In this document: in pieces, positions 36,585 through 44,904 of the stretch
Layout: every line of letters begins with the position of its first letter
How positions within the stretch are numbered: position 1 is the first letter of the stretch
DNA from: a bacterium
GTDB lineage: Bacteria; Bacteroidota; Ignavibacteria; SZUA-365
Direction: 5' to 3'
DNA length: 64,000 nucleotides
Assembly: GCA_020444325.1 (NCBI GenBank)
Contig: JAHLLD010000005.1
Location: 1 to 64,000 of the forward strand
Translations under genes and position numbers: made by a program
Notes under the pieces: model-generated
Databases searched by the model: none
The model's input: only the letters and a program-made list of their open reading frames with translations
What the model was told of the DNA's origin: nothing

Positions 36585-38465
36585 ATGTCTGATCAGAAAC
36601 ATGCTGCGGCAGAGCAGTTCGAGTACAAGGCGGAGATGAAACAGCTTCTCCACCTGATAATTCACTCCCTGTACAAGCATCCGGAAGTGTTTCTTCGCGA
36701 GCTGGTATCCAACGCTTCGGACGCGCTCAACAAGGTGCGTTTCCTGCAGGTGCAGAACGCTGCTGTACATCAGCCTGATGCCGAACTGCGCATAAAAATT
36801 GAGATCGACGAGAAAGAGCATGCGCTGACGATTGAGGACAGCGGCATCGGCATGACGAAAGAGGATTTGATCGAGCGCATCGGGACGGTCGCGAGTTCAG
36901 GAACACTGGATTTTCTCTCGAAGGTCAGGGAAGGCGAGCAGAAGCTCGATGGCAGTGAACTTATCGGGCAATTCGGTGTGGGCTTTTACTCGGTGTTCAT
37001 GGTCACCGATGAGGTGACGATAGAGACGCGTCATGCGGATGAAGACGCAAAAGGCTGGCGCTGGACCTCACAGGGCAGCGGGACGTTTACCATCGAGGAA
37101 ATCGAAAAGGCGGATCGCGGGACGCGTATTTCCTTCAAGCTGAAGGAAGATGCCCAGGAGCTCGCCAGCGACTACCGGGTGAAAGACATCATCAAGAAAT
37201 ATTCAAATTTCGTCGATTTCCCCATCTATGTCGGAGATGACAAGGTCAACAGCGTCACGGCGCTCTGGCAGAGGAAGAAAGAGGACATTACGAAGGAAGA
37301 ACTCGACGAATTCTACAAATTCGTAGCGAACGATTTTCGTGAGCCTTTCGATCACCTGCACTTGCATATCGAGGGACGTGTCAACTTCAAGGCGCTCATT
37401 TTCATGCCGTCGGAGCCGCCCTTCGGGTATTTTGATCCGCGTGAGGAAAAGTCGCTGCAGCTGTATGTCAACCGCGTGTTCATCCAGGACGACTGCAAGG
37501 ATCTCGTACCCGAATATCTGCGCTTTGTCAAAGGCGTTGTCGACACGGAAGACCTTCCGCTCAACGTTTCCCGCGAAGTCACGCAATCGAGTCCGGTAAC
37601 CGCAAAGATGCGGGAGATCATCACCAACCGCGTTCTCGGCATGCTTGAGGACTGGACCAAATCCGACGCGGACAAGTACAACACCTTTTTCCAGAAGTTC
37701 GGCAATTATCTCAAGCTGGGCATCACCACGGAATTTGGCAACAAGGATCGAATTGTGGAATTGCTGCGTTTCGAGACCAGCAAGACCGAGAGCGGGAAAT
37801 ACACATCGCTCAAGCAGTACGTCTCCGATATGGGAGAAGAGCAGAAAGAGATCTACTACATCACGGGCGAGGGACGTGATGTGGTCGAGAAAAACCCGAA
37901 CCTCGAGTATTTCCGCAAGAATGCCATTGAAGTGCTCTTTCTCACCGATCCGGTCGATCTGTTTACGGTGACCTCTCTGCCGGAGTTCGACGGGAAGCCC
38001 ATCGTCTCCATCGAAAAGGCGGACATCAATATTGCGGATAAGAGCACGGAAGAAGAGGTCGAGGATACGCTTAAAGGCAAGGAGGCGAAAGACATCCTGA
38101 CGCGCATGAAAGAAATTCTCGGTGATCGCGTGGAGGATGTGATCGAATCGCGCCGCCTGGTCGACAGTGTCGCGACACTCGTCGTGGGCGAGCAGGGAAT
38201 GGATGCGCAGATGGAACGTATGATGAAGATGATGAACAAGGATTACAGCGGAGCGAAGAAAATTCTCGAAGTCAACCTCCGTCATCCGCTCATCAAGAAT
38301 CTTGCGGGTATCAATGCGCAGGATCATGAGTCGCAGCAGCTGAAGGAGGCTGTTGAGCAGATCTATGATGGCGCCCTGCTGATTGAGGATAATCTGCAGA
38401 ACCCGATGGACTTCGTGCGCCGCGCAATGGACGCCATGGAAAAAGCGACACGCGCACAGGGCTGA
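36585..38465 (+). CDS. htpG: Molecular chaperone HtpG (Hsp90)
   Basis: 626 residues, full-length bacterial Hsp90. The N-terminal ATPase motifs are present: LVSNASDALNKVRF, IEDSGIGMTKEDL, GTVASSGT and IGQFGVGFYSVFMV. Middle-domain hallmarks (YVNRVFIQDDCKDLVPEYLRF, DLPLNVSRE) and the dimerisation domain follow. Cytosolic ATP-dependent chaperone. AGGAGAAG lies 6 bp upstream of the ATG at 36585. The 3' side carries three palindromes and a terminator. Confidence 0.97.
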   Translation: MSDQKHAAAEQFEYKAEMKQLLHLIIHSLYKHPEVFLRELVSNASDALNKVRFLQVQNAAVHQPDAELRIKIEIDEKEHALTIEDSGIGMTKEDLIERIGTVASSGTLDFLSKVREGEQKLDGSELIGQFGVGFYSVFMVTDEVTIETRHADEDAKGWRWTSQGSGTFTIEEIEKADRGTRISFKLKEDAQELASDYRVKDIIKKYSNFVDFPIYVGDDKVNSVTALWQRKKEDITKEELDEFYKFVANDFREPFDHLHLHIEGRVNFKALIFMPSEPPFGYFDPREEKSLQLYVNRVFIQDDCKDLVPEYLRFVKGVVDTEDLPLNVSREVTQSSPVTAKMREIITNRVLGMLEDWTKSDADKYNTFFQKFGNYLKLGITTEFGNKDRIVELLRFETSKTESGKYTSLKQYVSDMGEEQKEIYYITGEGRDVVEKNPNLEYFRKNAIEVLFLTDPVDLFTVTSLPEFDGKPIVSIEKADINIADKSTEEEVEDTLKGKEAKDILTRMKEILGDRVEDVIESRRLVDSVATLVVGEQGMDAQMERMMKMMNKDYSGAKKILEVNLRHPLIKNLAGINAQDHESQQLKEAVEQIYDGALLIEDNLQNPMDFVRRAMDAMEKATRAQG

Positions 38466-38516
38466 CGCAACTTACCCAACGGCAGGTGGCACCCTGCAGA
38501 TATACCGATCGCAGAA

Positions 38517-38599
38517 TATGCAGTTTCTGCATAATCTTCAGCGACTGTTTATGCACTTTCTGCATATTTTCCCAGCATTAATTATGCAGTTTCTGCATA
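38517..38599. repeat. Array of three 17-bp palindromes at exact 33-bp period
   Basis: TATGCAGTTTCTGCATA at 38517-38533, TATGCACTTTCTGCATA at 38550-38566 and TATGCAGTTTCTGCATA at 38583-38599. All share TATGCA-N5-TGCATA. They are separated by two unrelated 16-bp spacers, so the repeats are exactly 33 bp apart (about three helical turns). They lie between htpG and the convergent VWA gene, ahead of a terminator. Each could be a protein-binding dyad or a small RNA hairpin. Confidence 0.85.
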
Positions 38600-38606
38600 T
38601 TTCAAC

Positions 38607-38640
38607 GCAAAGAGGCTGTCCCCGTGGACAGCCTCTTTGC
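38607..38640. terminator. Strong hairpin between htpG and the convergent VWA gene
   Basis: Perfect 15-bp stem GCAAAGAGGCTGTCC (38607-38621) / GGACAGCCTCTTTGC (38626-38640), loop CCGT. Flanking T-runs are modest. Confidence 0.8.
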
Positions 38641-38668
38641 ATTTCAGCCCCTCGATTCTTCGCTGTTA

Positions 38669-39880
38669 TCAGCGCACCAGCATCATGCGGGATGTGACGA
38701 CGTCGCCGCTGCTCAGGCGATAGAGGTACATGCCGCTGGCAAGACCTTCGGCCTGGAACCGGACGTTATACGAACCCTGCGCCCTGAAGCCGTCTACGAG
38801 CGTGGCAATGTGCCGGCCGAGAATGTCGAAGACTTCCAGGGTGACATGCTGCGGGGCGCTGCTGCTGATTGTGAATGGAATGCTGGTTGCCGTTCCGCTC
38901 GTGAAGGGGTTCGGCATGTTCTGCTCCAGTGAAAGCGATGCCGCGGCGGCGCTGACCGGCTTGACCGCGGTCACGCCCTGCAGGGCAGGCTCACTGAAAC
39001 TGGCCGTCGCTTCCTCTGCGCAGGCCTGTACGCGCACTTCCAGCGTGTGAATGGTTGCATCGGGATCGGGGGTCTTGAATGCGACGGTGTGCTCGTCGAA
39101 TCCGCGTCCCATGAAGTTGGCAACTTCCGTAAAGATCTGCTGCAGTTCGGATGCATTCGGTGTCTGGAAGTAGAGCCCGCCGGTCTGTGTCGCAATCGTG
39201 TCGAGGACGTAGCCGTTGATCGCACTGCCGAGTCCGATGGTAAAGACACGAATGTTTTTCTGCTGTGCGTAGGCGATGACATCGCCCGGGCTGCGAACAC
39301 TCGCATTGTCAGCACCATCGGTCATGACGACGACAGCCTGCTTGGGATTGACTCCGTTGGTCGAAATTTCATCGATGCCAGCATACATTGCATCCCAGAC
39401 GGCGGTAGCGCCACCGGCTGGCAGTCCGTCAACTGCAGTTGTCAGAAGCGGGGTGAGCGTCGTCATCTGCTGCGCCATGTTGATGGACTGGTTGAACCAG
39501 ATGACGCAGGCTTCGTCGACCACGCTGTCCATGAAAGCCACGAAGGCCTTGCCAGCGGCCTTGGCGCCGGCGTTGCCTGCGCCCGACATACTGCCGCTGG
39601 CATCGAGCACAATTGCCGCGGAAAAATTGTTGCGCACCGCGGGAGAGGAGCTTTCAACGATGGAAAATTCCTCGACGGGCTTTCCATTGTCCGTGATCGT
39701 GAGGTCTGATGGATTCAGCATGTACTGCACTTCCCCGTCGCAGGTAATGTACAGCGTCAGATGTGCCTGGGTGTTCCCCTGAATTTCATGTATCGTCGTG
39801 ATACGTGCAGTGGATTGTCCCCAGGCTGAAGTAGTAAGGATCATTGCGGCAAATACAATGATACTCCCAAAGAATTTCAT
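38669..39880 (-). CDS. Secreted von Willebrand A protein with T9SS sorting domain
   Basis: 403 residues. Signal peptide MKFFGSIIVFAAMILTTSAWGQ. Residues ~85-260 are a VWA domain with intact MIDAS (DASGSMS; T and D in VVVMTDGAD), which binds metal and protein ligands. The C-terminal ~85 residues form a T9SS type A sorting domain (LEQNMPNPFTSGTATSIPF ... LASGMYLYRLSSG). Predicted to be surface-exposed or released. It is the last gene of the sigma/anti-sigma operon, 78 bp after the VWA lipoprotein, whose VWA domain is closely similar (GGATAVWDAMYAGIDEI versus GGTAMWDGMYYAMLEL), indicating a local duplication. Confidence 0.9.
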   Translation of the reverse strand: MKFFGSIIVFAAMILTTSAWGQSTARITTIHEIQGNTQAHLTLYITCDGEVQYMLNPSDLTITDNGKPVEEFSIVESSSPAVRNNFSAAIVLDASGSMSGAGNAGAKAAGKAFVAFMDSVVDEACVIWFNQSINMAQQMTTLTPLLTTAVDGLPAGGATAVWDAMYAGIDEISTNGVNPKQAVVVMTDGADNASVRSPGDVIAYAQQKNIRVFTIGLGSAINGYVLDTIATQTGGLYFQTPNASELQQIFTEVANFMGRGFDEHTVAFKTPDPDATIHTLEVRVQACAEEATASFSEPALQGVTAVKPVSAAAASLSLEQNMPNPFTSGTATSIPFTISSSAPQHVTLEVFDILGRHIATLVDGFRAQGSYNVRFQAEGLASGMYLYRLSSGDVVTSRMMLVR

Positions 39881-39958
39881 AGAGATACCTCCTCGTTAAA
39901 GGTAGATGGGACGGTTTCCTTTTCGGGATGTCGTCCCTGGCAGTGTATTACCGCGTGA

Positions 39959-40702
39959 TTAGGGTCGTCGGAGAATTGCCGCGATCTCACGGTATATGCC
40001 GTTGAGGGAAGACAGCAGGGGTTGTGCGTAATGTCTTCCGCCAGTGATATCCGTGATATTGCGCAGCACATGTTCGTGACTTTTCAGGCGCATGGTGATG
40101 GTAAACACCATGATGCCGTTGCGTTCCGCATAGTCGAGTACGTTCGCGGGTGTACCGAGGCTGCTGGAATTGTCGTCACTGTCAGTAATCATGATGATTG
40201 CTCTGCGCGCATGAGTGGCGCGTGCCGTGAGCTCGAGCATGGCGTAATACATGCCGTCCCACATGGCGGTGCCGCCCGTCATCGGCAGCGCATTCACCGC
40301 AGCGCGCAGTGAATCGACATCCGTTGTGATATGCTGGCGCACCGTGGTGACATTGTTGAAATACACCACGGCCCCTTCATCCACGCTTCCGTCGAGCGAA
40401 TCGAGCAGTGCCTCCGAGGCTTTCCGCAGGTACTGATTCATCGCCCCGGAAATGCTGCCGCTGGCGTCTAGTACGAGCACTGCGGAAAAATGCGAAGGTA
40501 CCCAGGTCCCGCTGGTAGTATCCACCGGAATATCAACCGAAACTGCCGTACCGATGGAGTCACCGGGCAGAATCGCAATATTGTCCTGATACTGATTCCG
40601 CGGCGTGTCGATATCCAGTGGAGAATCGCAGGCGCTGACAATGAAAAGAATTGTCAACGCCGGCAGGAAAAAGGATAGTATGGCAGAACGTTTAGAACTC
40701 AT
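39959..40702 (-). CDS. VWA-domain lipoprotein
   Basis: 247 residues. The lipoprotein signal ends LFIVSAC with lipid Cys25. A VWA domain with MIDAS DASGSIS and IIMITDSDD fills most of the mature chain. The start codon overlaps the last 11 bp of the anti-sigma gene, so translation is coupled. No sorting domain; predicted to stay anchored in the periplasm or outer membrane. With its exported paralogue downstream, it suggests adhesion or ligand-sensing outputs of the sigma-factor locus. Confidence 0.9.
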   Translation of the reverse strand: MSSKRSAILSFFLPALTILFIVSACDSPLDIDTPRNQYQDNIAILPGDSIGTAVSVDIPVDTTSGTWVPSHFSAVLVLDASGSISGAMNQYLRKASEALLDSLDGSVDEGAVVYFNNVTTVRQHITTDVDSLRAAVNALPMTGGTAMWDGMYYAMLELTARATHARRAIIMITDSDDNSSSLGTPANVLDYAERNGIMVFTITMRLKSHEHVLRNITDITGGRHYAQPLLSSLNGIYREIAAILRRP

Positions 40703-41870
40703 ATGAGAGACCGTAGGTCAAACCCAGTTTTTCGGTTCTGAACCAGTTATTCTGGAATTTGTACATAAGGACGCTGCCTTCTGCGCCCACCACAAATGCG
40801 ATGCGGTCGAAGGGCTTGAGCTTGAGTCCGGCTACCGCGCGACCGAGGGGACCGAGTCCTACACCCTGATCGAGATTGAAAGCGCCGCCGGCCTGAAGTT
40901 GTACGAAGGGGTAGACGTGGGGGAGCAGGGCATCTCCGTTAAACTGGTATACCGCCGTCGCCCAGTACGCCAGTGGATTTTGCTCGTACCCCACGTCTTT
41001 ACCCGCTTCGATTCCTTGCGTCTGTATTCCGTTGAAGCGCTGTGGAAAGGCCTCCTGGCCGGTTTCCACGCCAATGCTGTGATGATCTGACAGTGCGTAG
41101 AACACACCGAGGTTGACATTGCGGAACCAGGATTCCGACTGCGACACGATCGCGGGGGCCGGATACGACCGCAGGGCGACATTGCGTGCCTGCAGGGTGA
41201 GTCCGCTCGGCGTCGGCAGAAGATCATAGAAGAACACCTGCTCGTGCGGGACTGAACGAGCATGCGGATCACCGCTCACATCCTTCAGTCCGTCGATCGG
41301 ACGCAGATTCAGCTTTCCTTCAGCCTTCGCGAGTGCTGCCAGTGCCGAGGGCAGTGCCTGCGGCTTGACGGGGACCGCTGCCACTGGCGGCGCGGCCGTC
41401 CTTGCAACGGGTGTGCTCACGGCAAGATCACTGAGTGCAGGAAGTTCCTGCACGGTCAGTTCCGTTGCGGGCGAGGAAATCACACGCTCGGTGTTCTGCG
41501 AAACTGGTGCCGGGAAGAGCATATACAGCATCACGGCAGCAGTTACGGCGAGCATCGCCGACCCTCCCGAAACCCAGATGCTGCGCAGCATGCTGTTTGC
41601 AGCAGGTGCCGCAGCGGCAGCGCTGGACGTGGAGGGAATACTGAAGCCGAGTGCGCCGAAGACGGCGGATGTCGCAACCGCAGGCGGGGTGAACGCTTCC
41701 GTGTCGTGCTGTATCGCCTTGCGGATGGCGAGATTGTCCTGCATTTCCCCGCGGAGGTCGGCATTCTCCGAGAGCCTGCGGAACAGCACCTCCTCATGGG
41801 CGCCGTCGAGCTCTCCGTCGAGGAAAGCATGCAGCATGCGCTCGTCCATAAAATCCTGATGTGCATTCAT
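40692..41870 (-). CDS. Membrane anti-sigma factor-like protein with C-terminal barrel-like domain
   Basis: 392 residues. The N-terminal ~60 residues (MLHAFLDGELDGAHEEVLFRR ... RGEMQDNLAIRKAI) have the look of an anti-sigma domain but lack the zinc-binding HxxxCxxC. One membrane helix at about 97-120 (WVSGGSAMLAVTAAVMLYMLF) follows. An Ala/Pro-rich periplasmic linker leads to a ~190-residue beta-rich C-terminal region ending in aromatic YGLSYEF, like outer-membrane barrel proteins (NLGVFYALSDHHSIGVETG, FVQLQAGGAFNLDQGVGLGPLGRAVAGL). It lies 33 bp after the ECF sigma gene and overlaps the next gene. Inference: it binds the sigma factor inside and senses the envelope outside. Confidence 0.8.
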   Translation of the reverse strand: MNAHQDFMDERMLHAFLDGELDGAHEEVLFRRLSENADLRGEMQDNLAIRKAIQHDTEAFTPPAVATSAVFGALGFSIPSTSSAAAAAPAANSMLRSIWVSGGSAMLAVTAAVMLYMLFPAPVSQNTERVISSPATELTVQELPALSDLAVSTPVARTAAPPVAAVPVKPQALPSALAALAKAEGKLNLRPIDGLKDVSGDPHARSVPHEQVFFYDLLPTPSGLTLQARNVALRSYPAPAIVSQSESWFRNVNLGVFYALSDHHSIGVETGQEAFPQRFNGIQTQGIEAGKDVGYEQNPLAYWATAVYQFNGDALLPHVYPFVQLQAGGAFNLDQGVGLGPLGRAVAGLKLKPFDRIAFVVGAEGSVLMYKFQNNWFRTEKLGLTYGLSYEF

Positions 41871-41903
41871 CGTTCTGTACCGAATCTCTAACGTAACATG
41901 TAT

Positions 41904-42476
41904 TTATTCACTGTCTTCACTGAATTCGCGGATGTAAGGTGCCAGGATATCCCGGATTTTCTGCTTTGCCCTGAAAATGCGAACCTTCACATTTGAAAGG
42001 GAAGAATCCACCACCTCTGCTATTTCCGCGTAACTGAGCCCTTCATACTCCCGCAGGATGAATACTTCGCGATAATCGTCGGGTATCATATCCAGCGCTG
42101 TGGTGATCAACTGCAGGAATTCGGATTGTTCCGCGGACTTCGGGGCGACGAGGTATTGGTAATCCTCGAATTCCACCGTCCTTTTTTTGTTCCTGCGGGT
42201 ATTCAGACACAGATTCCTCGCAATTTTCAGCAGGAAACCGGGCACATTCGTCATTTCCCTGTCCTGCTTCGCACATTCGTAAAAGCGAATGAACGTTTCC
42301 TGATACACATCCTGAGCCTCGTCACGATTTCCGAGAAAACGAAGGCAGTAGGCATACACCCGTCCCGAGTACCGGGCGTACAGCTCGGAGAATGCGGCCT
42401 CACTTACCTCCTTTCCGCTCTGAAGGCGGGAAAAAAGCTCGGCGTCCGGTATGGTATGTGACATGTTTCCGGACAT
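41904..42476 (-). CDS. ECF-type RNA polymerase sigma-70 factor
   Basis: 190 residues. Region 2 (AFSELYARYSGRVYAYCLRF, DEAQDVYQETFIRFYE) and region 4 (LDMIPDDYREVFILREYEGL, YAEIAEVVDSSLSNVKVRIF) are intact; regions 1.1 and 3 are missing, as in ECF sigma factors. It directs RNA polymerase to a small set of promoters, usually including its own. A second ATG at 42464 is equally possible. First gene of an operon with the anti-sigma and two VWA genes. Divergent from the flavoprotein operon; duplicated 20-bp sequences lie 40-80 bp upstream. Confidence 0.94.
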   Translation of the reverse strand: MSGNMSHTIPDAELFSRLQSGKEVSEAAFSELYARYSGRVYAYCLRFLGNRDEAQDVYQETFIRFYECAKQDREMTNVPGFLLKIARNLCLNTRRNKKRTVEFEDYQYLVAPKSAEQSEFLQLITTALDMIPDDYREVFILREYEGLSYAEIAEVVDSSLSNVKVRIFRAKQKIRDILAPYIREFSEDSE

Positions 42477-42515
42477 GTGGCGACGGTAACAATGTTCTCA
42501 ATATCAGTCGTTCAT

Positions 42516-42555
42516 TCGCATGTGCGCTGATGAACTCGCATGTGCGCTGATGAAC
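42516..42555. repeat. Perfect 20-bp tandem duplication upstream of the sigma gene
   Basis: TCGCATGTGCGCTGATGAAC occurs at 42516-42535 and again at 42536-42555. Each copy contains CGCA-TG-TGCG, a small inverted repeat. It lies in the sigma-factor promoter region and may be a duplicated operator. Confidence 0.8.
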
Positions 42556-42636
42556 TGCGTGCAAGAAATATAACACTTGAGAAACTCGAAGGTTACAGGG
42601 ATTTCTGCGTACCCTGAACTTTCTCTGTTCGATTTG

Positions 42637-42665
42637 TTGACATTAAGCTCAAATCTTGCTATAAT
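42637..42665 (+). promoter_or_regulatory. Perfect sigma-70 consensus promoter
   Basis: TTGACA (42637-42642), exactly 17 bp, TATAAT (42660-42665). Transcription would start near 42672, giving a leader of about 225 nt before the ATG at 42898. This leader holds inverted repeats GGACGAAA (42769-42776) / TTTCGTCC (42809-42816), with an inner CGATG/CATCG and a run of eight T (42783-42790). The 421-bp intergenic region otherwise contains the 20-bp duplication and no gene. Confidence 0.8.
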
Positions 42666-42897
42666 TTCCCGCAACCCTAAGTGAATAATTGTTAGTGCTT
42701 TGAGGACTGTCGCCCCAAAGCGTCCCAAGCCCTCTGTCTTTCCAGGGACAGCAGTATTTGCAGTTTCTGGACGAAAACCGCGTTTTTTTTCGATGGTCAT
42801 CGCGTCAGTTTCGTCCATTTTGGAGCTCTGCGATTCACTGCAAACCGGGCCGCGGCACATTTCAACTGCACCACAGAGAAAGGTGCGTAGAGCCAGC

Positions 42898-44364
42898 ATG
42901 AAAATTGAAAGCAGGAAGCAATGGAGCAACATTGCCGGCAATCAGCAATCCGTTCCAATGCTGAGTTTCTGGCCGGAGAGCAGGGAGGACATTGCCGAGA
43001 TCATTCTGCGCGCGGAACAGGACAACCGCCGGGTCCGCGCCGTGGGGTCGAGCCATTCATGGTCCGATGTCGCGAGAACGGAAGATTATCTCGTTTATCC
43101 CCAGAAACTCAATCGCGTACTCGACGTTCACAGCTATCAGCTGCGTGAGCACACGCATATCAATCCTGATTTTCTGATGTACGTACAGTCCGGCATCACA
43201 ATTCGAGAGTTGAACGATGTGCTTGACGGGAAAGGACTCGCGCTGATCAACCTGGGGGGGTATGACGGACAGACGGTATGTGGTGTGACATCCACTTCCA
43301 CGCACGGATCCGGGATACAGATCGGTCCCCTCAGTGATTTCATTCAGTCGATGGAAGTCGTCGGCGATCACGGGAAATGCTATCGCATCGAACCCTCGGT
43401 GGAATCGGGCAGGGCGTTGACGGACCCCGAACAGTTCCGCGCCGCATTTCCCGACAGGGAGAAATTCGAACTGGTGCAGGATGATCAGTGGTTCAACGCT
43501 TCGCTCGTCGGCATGGGCTGCCTGGGCGTTATCTATGCCGTGGTGCTCAAAGTGCGCAGCGCGTTCCTTCTGCGTGAGACCCGGACGCTGACCACATGGC
43601 GCGCCGTCAAGGAGGATTTGAAAAACGGCGGCATCTATCACAAGAAAGACCACTATGAGCTGCTGCTCAATCCCTATGTGGTCGATGGGGAGCATCGCTG
43701 CCTGATCACGCATCGCGTTGAAACGGAAAAACCAGGGGACAGATCGCGCAGCATCTACGTGAAGTACAAGGCGGTGCTCGATGTCTCCGCCTGGTTCAGC
43801 AAACTGCTGGCCTGGCTCTGGCCCTCGAAAATCAAGAACACGCTCAATTCCGCAATCGGGGCGCTCGAGGACGATGATTATACGGAGAAGAGTTACCGGG
43901 TCTTCCATATCGGTGAGGCGAACGATATTCCCGTACTCTCTTCGGAGTTCGCCGTGCCAGTGGAACGCGACATGTATATCCGTGCCATTGAGATTCTTTT
44001 TGAAACCGCGGAGAAGCTCGGGCGAGAGGAACATCTATATCTGACCGTGCCCCTGGCCGTGCGCTTTGTCCACGCGACCGACGCCCTTCTGTCGCCGCAG
44101 AACAGACGTGATACCTGTATGCTGGAAGTCATTGGACTCAAAGGCGTGAAAAATACCGTACGCATCATGGCGGCGATCGAAGAAGCGCTCAGGCAGGTCG
44201 ATGTGCGTCCCCACTGGGGCCAGCTCAACCACATGCAGGCGAAGGATCTGCGCGACATGTACGGAAGCAACCTGGAGAGGTGGCGAGAGGTGTATCAGCG
44301 CCTGAACGGGCAGGGGACGTTCTCCTCCGCCTTCACCGCGCGCATGGGTTTTGATCAACACTGA
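42898..44364 (+). CDS. FAD-linked oxidase, D-arabinono-1,4-lactone/alditol oxidase family
   Basis: 488 residues. N-terminal PCMH-type FAD domain (FWPESREDIAEIILRAEQDN, VRAVGSSHSWSDVA, with a His in the place where alditol oxidase attaches FAD covalently; NLGGYDGQTVCGVTSTSTHG). C-terminal ALO domain ends WGQLNHMQAKDLRDMYG ... RMGFD. Such enzymes oxidise aldonolactones or polyols, passing electrons to oxygen or a carrier. The start at 42898 is chosen because the sequence matches the family from there; in-frame codons upstream are Arg-rich and unlike the family. No signal peptide. First gene of a five-gene operon. Confidence 0.9.
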   Translation: MKIESRKQWSNIAGNQQSVPMLSFWPESREDIAEIILRAEQDNRRVRAVGSSHSWSDVARTEDYLVYPQKLNRVLDVHSYQLREHTHINPDFLMYVQSGITIRELNDVLDGKGLALINLGGYDGQTVCGVTSTSTHGSGIQIGPLSDFIQSMEVVGDHGKCYRIEPSVESGRALTDPEQFRAAFPDREKFELVQDDQWFNASLVGMGCLGVIYAVVLKVRSAFLLRETRTLTTWRAVKEDLKNGGIYHKKDHYELLLNPYVVDGEHRCLITHRVETEKPGDRSRSIYVKYKAVLDVSAWFSKLLAWLWPSKIKNTLNSAIGALEDDDYTEKSYRVFHIGEANDIPVLSSEFAVPVERDMYIRAIEILFETAEKLGREEHLYLTVPLAVRFVHATDALLSPQNRRDTCMLEVIGLKGVKNTVRIMAAIEEALRQVDVRPHWGQLNHMQAKDLRDMYGSNLERWREVYQRLNGQGTFSSAFTARMGFDQH

Positions 44365-44397
44365 GGCGGCGCACGCGCCGGAAAGGAAGATACAGAC

Positions 44398-44904
44398 ATG
44401 CCTGAGTATCAGCCCCGCTTCTTCAACCACGATGACTTTGAAGGACTGATCGCCATCATCGATACGATGATCGAGACCAAAGGACAGGATGCGGTGCTTC
44501 CACGGATGGCTGCGCAGAGGGTGGACGAGTATCTCTCCAGCGTGGACGCGCCGGCGGTGTCAGCCATCCGGCTCGCCATCGACGCGATCGATTCGTGGTA
44601 CATGCCGCTGCTGCTTGCCTTTCAATTCGGGCGCTTTCGGGATCTCTCCGTGCAGCGCCGGCGAAAAGTGCTCGAGCGCATTATCGATGCCAAAGGACTC
44701 TTCAAACTCATCGCGCTCACCCGTGATGGTGCCAGGGATGCAGCCCGCACCTTGAAACTCCTCTCCTCCGTCGGCTACTACAGCAGTCCGGAAGGCATGC
44801 GACAGGTTGGATATCTCCCCGTGGAGGAGCGTCCCCGGTTCAGGGAACTCGACCAGGCGCCGCCACAGTACCCGGATCCCTTTCCGCAGGGAGGTGCACA
44901 ATGA
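44398..44904 (+). CDS. Small helical protein paired with GMC oxidoreductase (subunit-like)
   Basis: 168 residues, mainly helical, no signal peptide (FNHDDFEGLIAIIDTMIETK ... IRLAIDAIDSWYMPLLLAFQFGRF ... RRRKVLERIIDAKG). Its size, helical content and position directly before a GMC oxidoreductase with a 4-bp overlap (ATGA) recall the small subunit of gluconate 2-dehydrogenase-type enzymes. Similarity is by layout and general appearance; I cannot confirm homology. GGAAGG precedes the ATG. Likely forms a complex with the GMC protein. Confidence 0.75.
   Translation: MPEYQPRFFNHDDFEGLIAIIDTMIETKGQDAVLPRMAAQRVDEYLSSVDAPAVSAIRLAIDAIDSWYMPLLLAFQFGRFRDLSVQRRRKVLERIIDAKGLFKLIALTRDGARDAARTLKLLSSVGYYSSPEGMRQVGYLPVEERPRFRELDQAPPQYPDPFPQGGAQ

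Noticed and set aside
38517-38599. Palindrome array considered as a CRISPR array
   Set aside because: Repeats are only 17 bp, spacers 16 bp, three units, no cas genes, and the same palindrome occurs singly elsewhere.
42504-42941. Minus-strand 145-residue frame upstream of the sigma factor
   Set aside because: It runs through the consensus promoter, the 20-bp duplication and the start of the flavoprotein gene, resembles no family and has no ribosome-binding site.
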